A DNA stretch of 64,000 nt from Echinometra lucunter (taxonomy: Eukaryota > Echinodermata > Echinoidea > Camarodonta > Echinometridae), in contig CM057160.1 of the NCBI GenBank assembly GCA_029962745.1, forward strand, positions 2,580,901 to 2,644,900, in the 5' to 3' direction. This document shows positions 11,231 through 20,914 of this stretch, piece after piece. Position 1 is the stretch's first letter. The number at the start of each line of letters is the position of its first letter. Position numbers and translations under genes: made by a program. The notes under the pieces are model-generated. The model was not told the origin of the DNA, did not search any database, and saw only the letters and a program-made list of their open reading frames with translations.

Positions 11231-11462
11231 CCACATAGCCAGGAGGGCGATGGGGGTGGTCGCCCCGCCCCCTCCAAAAAAAAAAAGCATGAGTGAGAAT
11301 AGAGGTAAGGTAATGTAGGAAAAGTGGCAAGAGACAAGGAATAATAACAAACCCCCCCCCCCTGTACTCTCCCCCCTAGGGAGCACGCTTCGTGCACTGA
11401 TTCGCGCACTTTGTGTGCTCACTTCCGCCCCCCCCCCAAAATGAAATCCAGCTATGCCACTG
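11231..11462. mobile_element. Short G/C-tract-rich element, probably hAT-like remnant
   Basis: The ends resemble an inverted pair (CATAGCCAGGAG on the left; CCAGCTATGCCACTG on the right) around long C and A tracts. I could not fix target duplications. Confidence 0.35.
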
Positions 11463-11786
11463 TTCTAATATACTATTTTTCTAATTATACTAATGCCAGC
11501 AGTTGCAATATTGAATATTGATCAGTACTAATTTGTCATACAGAGCTACCAACTAGTATGACTTTATCTTATTTAGTAGGATTTTTCCCATTGAAGTGTA
11601 ATTTGCAAAAGTTCCGTTAGTGATTTTTATAACCTTTATTTTATCTTATTTTCGTGTATATTATCACCATTTATGGTTTACTCCAGTGCTCGGTATATTC
11701 TGCATATGTCATTTATACTCTAGATCATTTTTGATGAAGAAGTACCATGTCAAAGAGCAAGGATCAGAAGGATTAAGTATGCTTAA

Positions 11787-12194
11787 CCCATTCGTGACAG
11801 GAATTATTTAAAGCCTAATTTGATCAGCTTACATTCTTCAAATTGGCAACACCAACATTTTTATTTTATTGCTACATTTTTCTTATAAAACGTTGTGTAT
11901 CTGAAATGAATATAAATTGACAGAAATTATGATGAGAAGTCAAAAAGCTGCCAATTTGCAGGGAATAATGGTGATTTTAAACTTTCTATCACATTGCCAA
12001 TTTAAGGATTTTAATGCTTATTTTCCTTTAAAAATATTTCAGCATCAAACAACGAATATTGACGCAACCAAAATGGGTACAGTTTGTGTAGAATTTTTTG
12101 CTCTTTCTGCTCATGTATTCGGTATGATTTTTAGGGCTTTGCATCAAAAGATATTAGGCCAAACCACAAAATGTGGACCTATGTTACGAATGGG
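11787..12194. mobile_element. piggyBac-like MITE, copy 4, complete
   Basis: 408 bp between TTAA at 11783-11786 and 12195-12198. Left terminus CCCATTCGTGACAG; right terminus ACGAATGGG. Same family as 7749 and 9386. Confidence 0.85.
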
Positions 12195-12199
12195 TTAAT

Positions 12200-12722
12200 A
12201 TTAAAGGAGAATGAAAGCCTTGGGAGAATATCCATCATAGTGAAAGGAGAGGAGAGAGAGAAGCAATTTTTATAGAGTTCCATCAAAATCGGTTACAAAT
12301 GAGAAAGTTCTGGAAGTTTGTAAAGTCACTATTTACTTTCTTTGACGATCTTCAAATTGGCAACATTGCTTCAAAATGACAGGTATAGAAGGACAACTCT
12401 CAATACGTTTTGTACACAAAGATGCTCCTTGTCTCTTTTGTGAACTCAACATTTCCCATATATCTTGAGCTATAAAGGAGACAAGCTGCACCTCGAGAGA
12501 TAATGGGGAAAATATGAAATTTTGTTTACAAAACATTGAGAGTTGTCATTCTGAAGCAACATTGCCATTTTGTAGAACACCATAGAAAGTAAATTGAGAC
12601 TTCAAACTTTCATAACTTTCTCCTTTCGTAACAATTTTGATGGAATTTTTTTTTAAATTGCTCATCTCTATCCTATCTTTTCATTGAAATTGATTTTTCT
12701 CCAGAGTTTCATTCTATTTTAG
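12200..12722. mobile_element. Foldback-type MITE, about 520 bp
   Basis: The two halves are imperfect reverse complements: GGCAACATTGCTTC near 12360 pairs with GAAGCAACATTGCC near 12554, and the outer ends pair around AGAATGAAA. It abuts the piggyBac-like MITE on its left. Confidence 0.55.
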
Positions 12723-12737
12723 TGCTGTATTTTAGTT

Positions 12738-12901
12738 CTGGGGAGCGTTTCATCAACATTTGCTGTCTGACAAGTTGTCAGATCTGGCATCTTTCCTCGA
12801 TTTTGATTGGCTGAGAAGCATCATTACTATGGCAACTGTCGGATAAAACAGACTTTGTCGGATAAAACATCCGACAAGTCCTTTCATGAAACGCTCCCCA
12901 G
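12738..12901. mobile_element. 164-bp hairpin MITE (CTGGGGAGCGTTTCAT ends)
   Basis: Perfect 16-bp inverted ends, CTGGGGAGCGTTTCAT and ATGAAACGCTCCCCAG. Inside is TGATTGGCTGAG, which also occurs in the hairpin element at 48392. Confidence 0.75.
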
Positions 12902-13063
12902 ATATGAAGAGTGGCAAAAGAATCACACTGTTGTATGGTTCAAATTTTCAAACCAAGAATGAAATAGGGTTAGGGGCTCGAAAATAGGATTAATATAAAG
13001 AAAGAATATGATATCCTTTCCAGTTAGGGTTAACAGCTCTGGTACGTGTAGTGCTTTGAGTAT

Positions 13064-13336
13064 CACACTATGAACATGGCAGACAAAGAAAACGGACAAA
13101 ATAAACAACCTCTCATTCTACCCTTCACAATGGTTCTGGTAGTCAAAAGAACATCCCTTCACTGCTATTATGTTTAATCCTGTAGTTCCAGGTGAATTTG
13201 CATGTGACACCTGTTCCACATATTTTAGACAATAGCAGTGAAGGGATGTTCTTTTGACTACCAGAACCATTGTGAAGGGTAGAATGAGGGGTTGTTTATT
13301 TTGTCTGCTTTCTTTGTCCGTCATGTTCACAGTGTC
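13064..13336. mobile_element. Hairpin MITE with ~100-bp inverted arms
   Basis: 13064 to about 13168 is nearly the reverse complement of about 13229-13336; the arms share AACATCCCTTCACTGCTATT and more. The loop is about 60 bp. The longest open frames merely read through the palindrome. Confidence 0.8.
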
Positions 13337-13500
13337 ATCGGATAGCGACCCGGAGGGATATGTCTCATTCAGACATGTACATCATCCCCGTAAATCACTT
13401 TCTGAAAAGCATCCTAAACAGGGATTAAAGATAGCAGTGATTTTAATACCCCTAACAGGGAAACATGTCTAACATCTTTGATTTTTATGCCCTTAACCCA

Positions 13501-14000
13501 NNNNNNNNNNNNNNNNNNNNNNNNNNNNNNNNNNNNNNNNNNNNNNNNNNNNNNNNNNNNNNNNNNNNNNNNNNNNNNNNNNNNNNNNNNNNNNNNNNNN
13601 NNNNNNNNNNNNNNNNNNNNNNNNNNNNNNNNNNNNNNNNNNNNNNNNNNNNNNNNNNNNNNNNNNNNNNNNNNNNNNNNNNNNNNNNNNNNNNNNNNNN
13701 NNNNNNNNNNNNNNNNNNNNNNNNNNNNNNNNNNNNNNNNNNNNNNNNNNNNNNNNNNNNNNNNNNNNNNNNNNNNNNNNNNNNNNNNNNNNNNNNNNNN
13801 NNNNNNNNNNNNNNNNNNNNNNNNNNNNNNNNNNNNNNNNNNNNNNNNNNNNNNNNNNNNNNNNNNNNNNNNNNNNNNNNNNNNNNNNNNNNNNNNNNNN
13901 NNNNNNNNNNNNNNNNNNNNNNNNNNNNNNNNNNNNNNNNNNNNNNNNNNNNNNNNNNNNNNNNNNNNNNNNNNNNNNNNNNNNNNNNNNNNNNNNNNNN
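13501..14000. other. Assembly gap, 500 N
   Basis: Exactly 500 undetermined bases; the round number suggests a placeholder for unknown length. It falls where exons 3 and 4 of the methyltransferase copy at 14358-16975 are expected. Confidence 1.
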
Positions 14001-14357
14001 TTTGTTGGAACATGCTTTTTACCATGTTTACAGAGGGCCTATCCTGATATCAAATCTCTGACAGAAAATGATTACTAATTCGTTCGACCTGTGGAGCTAT
14101 GCCATTGTCAGCAAATTTATTCCAAAGAGACAATCCTATCGGGTATCTATTTTCTACCTCTGTCAGGAGAGACCGTTTGTGATAAAGAGCCTCGCATTTC
14201 TAAAGAAATTACAAAAACATTAAGGTAGCACAATATTAAATCGGTTTTGAATTTCTTCAAGTGTCTCAGCTTCTGCTTGTAATAACAATGAGATTTATAA
14301 TGTAATTCCGTGTATGCTGTATTTCATGAATAAATGCAGGGTAGTGGCATTATATAC

Positions 14358-16975
14358 CTCTGGGTCCATCTTTCTTGATTATTTCCAGCATTTTGTTGAA
14401 AATCTCACTAACGATTGGTAATCCAATAGAGCAATCGGCTCCCTGACCGGTCATCGTCCCTGATCGGAAGCTATCAACACGGTGGGGCGGTAGATGATAC
14501 TTCACTGTTACAGGATCAAGATCGACGATGTAGACCGTGGTCATCGCTCCGAGCCATTCACGGACGTACCTGTCAGGATTGAAAATATCAAATTCAAAGA
14601 TTCATAGGCCTCTTATTCCCTAACTGAAACTATTATCATGCGCAACAGTCATGACAGTGGCGTGCGCTATGCAGTGCGTCCCAGAAAAAAGTGTACAGTT
14701 GGAAAAGTTATCTTGCCATCTGACCATTTCAAAATATTTTCAGAAAATTTTCATACCGGAGGATAGCCCAAGGACTCTTCTATCAAATCCTACCCCAAAA
14801 TCTCAAAAGAATTCACGCTTGAGTGAGCGAATGTAACTTTTTTGAAAGGGTGCAAAATCCAGACTTGACAAGATTGGCTATTTGTGCTGTCTGCTATCAT
14901 CGAAGCGGAAAGCAGTGCTAACTGTGGAGGCTGACAATTTTTTATATTCTGGGGGCTTTCTGGCGATTTATGAGTGGATATCCAATGTTGTGTTTATGTT
15001 ATGACATAATCACATTAACATGTCATGCTTGAGTGAGCAGTTTAGATACTTTATTGTCTACTTTCAGCTTCGCTGATAGCAAGCAGCGCAAATACCCTGG
15101 ATTTTGCACCTTTTCACAAAAGTTACTTTTGCTCGCTCAAGCGTGAATTCTTTTGAATTTTCTTGGTGGAATTCGAAAGAAGAGTCTTTGGGCTATCCAC
15201 CGGTATGACAATTTCCTGAAAATATTTTGAAATGGCAAGAATTTTTCCAACTGTACACTTTTTTCTGGGACGCACTGTATACTGCACTTCAAACGATATC
15301 ATTCTGCATTATTGTGTGTGCCTACTCATAATGACGTTGTTCGTTTGCTTGCATATCAAATTTCATTTAAATTACCCTTCCTCCAGCCCCCCCCCCCCCC
15401 TCCAGGGCTGCCAACATTGGATAATAGTTGAGAGTGAGATTATACGAGAAGCTAAGTGAGAGGGAGCGAAGCGACCAAGCCTGACCGAGCGAAGCGAGAG
15501 AGTGGGGGAGGGTGTGGGAGGGGGGCGACCCCCCTCCCACGGTGTGGAGCTTTTTTATTTTTCAAGGTGAAATTCTGTGATCTGGTGCATACTTTATAGA
15601 GTATTTTAACATATACCTAAAGGCATTATGAAGAGAGAAAATTGTACAATTTTACATGCAAAGAAAATGATAAACACGGAATACCCACATGTTGAAAAAT
15701 GCCAACCATGTCTTTATTTGGTTCCCTTCTCTGTTTGACCCAGGTTTTGGATGTAGGTACTCTTGGGTGCAGATGATGGGCAGATGCAACAAGCAAGCAT
15801 CCAGACAGAGAATTTACTGTATCAAGTTTCCTCTGTTCCCATCTTCATTTTCATTATGGCTTAAAGTGTTCCATATAAACATAAAGAATTCATGTGTTGG
15901 GCCGGTCATGTCAGGGTATCGATGCATAGGATAATATAGCCAGTGCTTCCTAAATTCTTGAGTTGGTCGCCATTTTATTGAAATCTATCATTTTTCATTA
16001 TTATATTAAGTTATTTCAGATTCGTGCGTGAGAAATTTCATGATTAGCGTGAGAGCGTGAGAAATGGGTGAAATGCGTGAGTCTCACGCTCAATGCGTGA
16101 GTGTTGGCAGCCCTGCCCCCCCCCCCCCCTCCCCCGGGTCACACAGAACTTACTGCTATAGGCCTGCACCCACTATAGTGATCAGCTGTTAAAGAGTGTT
16201 AGGTTAGGTAAAGTAGATGTGTTTCGGCTCAGTGGATAAGTCTCCGGACTTTGATCGCCAAGGTCCGTGGTTCGAATCCCTGCAGCGGCACTAATGTCCT
16301 TTGGCATGACATGAATCTACATTTGCCACGTCTTTCGGATGGTGACGTTAAAGTTCAGTCCCAGACGTAAATAATCAGAATTGATTGATTCACGTCTGTA
16401 AAAACCCAATTCACCACCCATCACCACCGGTAAGGTAAAAAGCAAGGGCGGCGCCAGGGTATTTTGATTTTGGGGGGGGGGGGGGGGGCAAGATGACCCA
16501 TAGGTGAGGTTATATACATTTAAATGAAAAGGGATATATTTATAGTTACATGATCCAACCCTCTCTTTTCCCATACTGTCTTCTTTATCCGCTGTTCTTT
16601 CCCCTTTCTCCTCTTTTTTCTCCCTTTTCTCCTCTTTTTTTTGTTGGTCACTTGAGAAATCATAGGGGGCGGTCGCCCCCTGCCCCCCCCCATATGTAGT
16701 GCCGTCCCTGGGTGGGAGCAGGCGTACGTGGCAGAGATGATGCGCAAAAACATAACTGCAAGTCATGATTTAAATTATGCTTACCTTTCCTTTAGCCCGG
16801 CTGCATCTGCCAATTCTTGTGAAGTCATTGGTTTGTCATGGTGATCGACGAGGACTTTGAAAAGACCACTCTTTACACCCAGTGCGATCGAAAGAGACGT
16901 GAACCCGTTGCTTATGATCTCGAAAACTCGGGAAGAAAACTCCTCCGCTGTCTGTTTGGCGTATTTTTCTGCCAT
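14358..16975 (-). CDS. Rv2258c-like SAM methyltransferase paralog 1, exons 1-2 only (truncated at gap)
   Basis: Exon 1 is 16785-16975 (191 bp, from MAEKYAKQTAEEF to GLKE) and exon 2 is 14358-14569 (212 bp, RYVREWLGAM to DGPR, ending in phase 1). Together they give residues 1-134, the N-terminal winged-helix dimerisation domain typical of Rv2258c-like enzymes. Both exons are open with good GT-AG sites. Exons 3 and 4, carrying the catalytic Rossmann domain, are absent between 14000 and 14357 and not seen left of 13500. Either the gap hides them or they are lost. Intron 1 (14570-16784) is swollen by a mariner-like MITE, an hAT-like element, a SINE and another G-rich element. The ATG chosen is the one conserved in all copies. 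Confidence 0.8.
14672..15277. mobile_element. Mariner-like foldback MITE, 606 bp, in methyltransferase intron 1
   Basis: Ends CAGTGCGTCCCAGAAAAAAG and its inverse are highly similar, and the arms stay paired for over 200 bp. CAGTGCGTCCC termini are common in Tc1/mariner derivatives. Confidence 0.8.
15403..16115. mobile_element. hAT-like non-autonomous element, 713 bp
   Basis: 14-bp inverted ends CAGGGCTGCCAACA and TGTTGGCAGCCCTG lie within a C-tract, which masks any target duplication. It contains GAGCGAAGCGA motifs at 15464-15500. No coding potential is seen. Confidence 0.65.
16215..16440 (+). mobile_element. tRNA-derived SINE
   Basis: A tRNA-like head has an A-box-like GGCTCAGTGGATAAG and a B box GGTTCGAATCC, followed by a tRNA-unrelated body ending near AAAACCCAATTCACC. 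The same element occurs in both arms of the Polinton-like element (30893-31106 and 35311-35525). It is not a functional tRNA: there is no closed acceptor stem. Confidence 0.8.
16443..16710. mobile_element. G-rich hAT-like MITE (GGGCGGCGCCAGGGTATT family)
   Basis: It shares its left end and internal C/T-rich segment with 18231-18490. The right end, GCCGTCCCTG, is the imperfect inverse. It directly abuts the SINE and lacks an evident target duplication. Confidence 0.6.
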
Positions 16976-17298
16976 TTCGTTCAACACAATTTACGACTAG
17001 TACTGTGCCTTGCATAGTTTCTCTCCGTTAGTCTAGTTTATTGTCATTACTGGCTAGCTAGGCTCGGCACGTACTACATACGGCATGTACGGGGTCATAT
17101 ACTTCAGCACAGGTCCTGGATGAGTACGTGTCGGTGAATTCGAGATCTTGGCCTACGAAGGAGGGGCGTATAGAGAGAGAGAAGGGGGGGGGGCGCATGG
17201 GGTGATTTCCTGAGCTCTTTAAAATCTCTGTACCCAGTTTGAGCTATTTGACGAGGGTGAGCGGAGGGATCAAACTCGAATGGACTCTCACTTGCATC

Positions 17299-17645
17299 TA
17301 CACATTAAAAAAAAAAACCCAAAACAAAAACAAACAAACAAACAAACAAACAAACAAAACTTGCACCCTTTAAACACAACACCAGGAGCTCCTTTATTGG
17401 CGCAACTTTGCACCCAGGAAACATTATTCACGATAATAAGGGTGCAGTGAGCTATGATTTTGCATCCTTAATTTATACCCTACAGGCATGATAGGGAAGG
17501 TGCAAATTTTCACCCTCTATGGTGCATAACAATGCACCTTTAAGGATGGGTATTTCCAGGTGCAAACAAGTACCAGAGAGTGCATCTTTGCACTTTTTCA
17601 TGTAGGGTGCAAGATTGCACCCCAAATGTGCTGCTATAGAGTGTA
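17299..17645. mobile_element. GGTGCAAA-rich MITE upstream of methyltransferase paralog 1
   Basis: Full of GCACCCTT and its inverse. The left end ACACATTAAAAA and right end AGAGTGTA are degenerate versions of the CACACTAAG ends seen at 20357-20732. It contains a (CAAA)n stretch at 17312-17361. Confidence 0.6.
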
Positions 17646-17689
17646 CAGTTCATAGGTCTTCTCCGGATTCGAGAGGTGTCTTGTTTAAT

Positions 17690-17757
17690 ATATAATGATG
17701 ATAATGATAATAACAATAATAACAATAATAAAAATAATAATAATAATAATAATAATG

Positions 17758-17812
<55 letters not shown>

Positions 17813-17960
17813 TAATAATAATAACAATAATAATAATAATAATAAATAACAATAATAATGATAATGATAATAAATAAATAAATAAACAAACAAATACATA
17901 AATAAATGAGAAAAAATAATCATAATCATTATCCTCCTCCTCCTCCTCCTCATCATCATC
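17690..17960. repeat. ATA/TTA and TCC/CAT microsatellite
   Basis: Nearly 200 bp of (AAT)n with interruptions, then (TCC)n/(CAT)n at 17935-17962. It adjoins the 3' end of the minus-strand SINE at 17962-18176, as expected for a SINE tail. Confidence 0.9.
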
Positions 17961-17961
17961 A

Positions 17962-18176
17962 TAGTATAGTTTAATTTATACCCAAGGAAGTCTCGACAGC
18001 CCAATTGCTGTTCTTCCTGAGGATCCTGCAACTATAATAACCCAAGCAATAGGTTGAGAGTGGCAATGTCGATTGACGTTTTGCCAAAAGACGTTCGTGA
18101 CAATGACGGGCTGGAATTCGAACCCTCAACCCTTGGATTGAGAGTGAAGTGAATGAACCACTATACCACGGCCCCC
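17962..18176 (-). mobile_element. tRNA-derived SINE, second family, with trinucleotide tail
   Basis: On the minus strand it begins CCGTGGTATAGTGG (A-box-like) and has GGTTCGAATTCC (B-box-like), ending in the microsatellite. The same element, same orientation and neighbours, is at 26000-26253. Confidence 0.7.
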
Positions 18177-18230
18177 TTAGTCTTCAGAGCCACTTCTTTC
18201 ATAAAACATTTTCAGCTAAAGTAACAGGTC

Positions 18231-18490
18231 CAGGGGCGGCGCCAGGGTATTTAGATAGGGGGGGGGGGAAGATGACCCATTAGTGAGTTTACGTTTTAAA
18301 ATTGAAAAATATAGGTATTTATATAGCTACATGACCCAACCCTCTCTTTTCCCTTACTGTTCTTTCTCCTTTCTCCCTCTTTTCTTCTTTTTCTCTTCCC
18401 CTTTTTTTTTTTGGTCTCTTGAAAAATCACGGGGGGGGGGGGGGGGGGCGACCGCCCCCTGCACTCCCCCTCCCCGTAACGCCGCCCATG
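18231..18490. mobile_element. hAT MITE with 8-bp target duplication
   Basis: AACAGGTC at 18223-18230 and 18491-18498 flanks ends CAGGGGCGGCG and CGCCGCCCATG. An 8-bp duplication and CA-start ends fit hAT. The remnant at 26277-26485 has the same right border. Confidence 0.8.
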
Positions 18491-18498
18491 AACAGGTC

Positions 18499-19595
18499 AT
18501 GAATTGATAGTCATGGCATTAGCCGTCACACTGATGAACTTCACTGATGGCCCTCTGGGAACCTCGTCAGCATGCAATCGTTGAATAAATGAGTGGGGAA
18601 TATAAAAATTAACAATCAATTTACTGCTCAAACATGCACAACAAACATGACAAAGGAGCCCAGTACAAAGCTCAATGAATGGAAGATGCAAGGCTTATGA
18701 TAAATTTATTGCAACATGGAAACATAATGAGTTGCATACAAGAAATAAGATATGTAGGTCATGTGAACAAAGGACCAATATGCCCCATCAATAATGTTCT
18801 TGCTGATATAAAGACAACCCCCCCCCCCACTTCAAATCTTATTTTTCTACTAACATTTACCTTGTCGATTTCTTGCTTACAATCGCGTTGCCATTGATTT
18901 TATGTAAAGCTTTTTTTCCCCTAATAATTCAATTCCGTTACTATACATGGACTGCGCATGCACATAACCCTATATATTTCCCCTAACTAACCAGTCCGTT
19001 TTTCCTGTCTTATTTGAAAATTACATTAAAAATTATGGTATTCGTATCAGAATATCACAGATCAGATGAGACAACAAGACTGATTAAGTAAGATAATGCT
19101 AAGCAGTGATAGAACAGATGAAAGAAGTGTATGACGGGATTTATTTTTTTCTTTTCGAATAGAATCCATGCAGGGAAGGGAGAACGAGAAAACATACATT
19201 TTCAAAAAAAAAAAAATAAGGGGGGGGGGACCCAAATATTTAATGCAATAGTCAGAAACAAACAACTTACAATTAAGAGAGTGAAATATAAAGCATGATG
19301 TAAAAGAAAGGATGGAGAGACAGAGAGAGAGAGAGACAGAGAGAGAGGGAAAGAACATTTGGGATGACCATTTAGGGCGATTTCTTATATAAAAACAAAG
19401 AAAAAGAGCAAATACAGTTTCATTGTGAGATTCAGGTTAATTTTATTGTTATTACTATTAATATTATTATCATCATTTTAATAGGGCAAATTAATTGTGA
19501 ATTATAATGATAATTCTAAATTCATAGTGCACAATTTCTATTGGAATATACTCAAATGCGCATACCAATATAGTCTAGGTAAGGAGAGCAGTACT
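18499..19595. repeat. 3' flank block duplicated at 26494-27060
   Basis: About 500 bp from TCATGAATTGATAGTCATGG onward is closely repeated at 26494-27060, in the equivalent position 3' of the neighbouring paralog. The rest holds a C-tract, a G-tract and (GA)n near 19315-19345. No gene is seen. Confidence 0.7.
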
Positions 19596-19599
19596 ACTT

Positions 19600-19887
19600 A
19601 CACACTAAGAAAAAAAGGTTCAAGTTTGCACCCTAAATGCAACACTGGCAGCACCTTTTGGGGTGCAGTCTTGCACCCTACATGAAAAAGGTGCAAAAAT
19701 GCAGCTTTTTTGTTCTTGTTGCGCCCAGAAATGCCCGTTTGCACCCTAAAAGGGGCAACCTTGCTCTTTTAAGGGTGCAGAAATTTTTGCATTCGAAAGG
19801 GTGCAAATTTGCACCTTTCCTAAAGGGTAAAACTCTGCACCCTTTAGGGTGCAAAATGTAGCTAACTGCACCCTTAAAGGTCGAAGA
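19600..19887. mobile_element. GGTGCAAA-rich MITE, right end truncated
   Basis: It starts CACACTAAGAAAAAAAGGTT like the complete element at 20357 and carries the same GCACC/GGTGC internal repeats, but lacks the right terminus. Confidence 0.65.
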
Positions 19888-20356
19888 ATATCCTGAAACA
19901 GGTGAGTTTAAAAAAAAACAATTCACAGCCACTAACAACGTACATCAATTAATGATACAATTTTTATATTCATACATACATTTTTCAAACTACATGGACA
20001 TATCAAACGGCCAACAAGAATAACAGCTAGGTCTGCCGAGGATGAAGCCTTTTTACGATATCATCAAATAGAAAAAGGGTTTCGCAAGAAATGTGACAAA
20101 CAGGAATCATTCGTTTACAATGTTAAAATGTGATTCCCCTTTATGAAAATCGTTTAGTGGTCATTAATACTAACTGAAAGAAATATGATAATCACTGGCC
20201 AGCGACTGTTGGTTGTACGAGGAGGTGTGCAAGGGGTTGCATCATCTTATTTCTAATTGCCTTTCAAAAAAGCTTGCAATAAGTTGAAAGGATAGAAAAG
20301 TGCCCCACAATCTAAAGTAATATCTAGGAATCATTCATTGTTGTGGTTGGGGCCTA

Positions 20357-20732
20357 CACACTAAGAAAAAAAAGTTCAAGTTTGCACCCTAAATGCAACA
20401 CTGGCAGCACCTTTTTGGGTGCAGTCTTGCACCTTACATGAAAAAAGGTGCAAAGATGCACCCTTTTGTACTTGTTTGCGCCCGGAAATGCACGTCTGCA
20501 CCCTTATAGGTGCCACTTTGCACCTTTAAGGGTGCAGAAATTTTTGCATTTAAAAGGGTGCAAATTCGCACCTTCCCTAGGGGTACAACTCTGCACCCTT
20601 AAGGGTGCAAAATGTAGCGCACTGCACCCTTAAAGGTGCGAAATGTTTCTAAGGGTACAAAATTGTTCCCGTAAAGGAGCTCCCAGGGTTGCATTTGAAG
20701 GGTGCACAATTGAACCTTTTTTTCTTAGTGTG
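20357..20732. mobile_element. GGTGCAAA-rich MITE, complete copy
   Basis: Ends CACACTAAGAAAAAAAAGTT and its inverse (TTTTCTTAGTGTG) are flanked by TA on both sides (20355-20356, 20733-20734). Internal GCACCCTTAAAGGTGC palindromes recur. The TA duplication points to a mariner-type element; CACTA-like ends make EnSpm/CACTA an alternative. Confidence 0.75.
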
Positions 20733-20914
20733 TATGAACAAGGAGAGGGATTGAGTTGGCATAGGAGGAAACGTGAGGGGGACACATGTGAAATTAGATG
20801 ACAAGCAAAGGGAAAAAGAACAGAAGAAGCAAGAGGGTCCTCAGATTAAAAAAAAAAAAATTTACTACCCCCGTCCCCCAGGATTTCCGCCCATGCATGC
20901 TTCTGGCTCCTGCC

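Noticed and set aside
13414..14061. Open frames of about 190-200 codons spanning 13414-14061
   Set aside because: They consist almost wholly of undetermined bases in the assembly gap.
17540..18031. 163-codon minus-strand open frame with Leu/Tyr runs
   Set aside because: Translation of the (AAT)n microsatellite and SINE tail.
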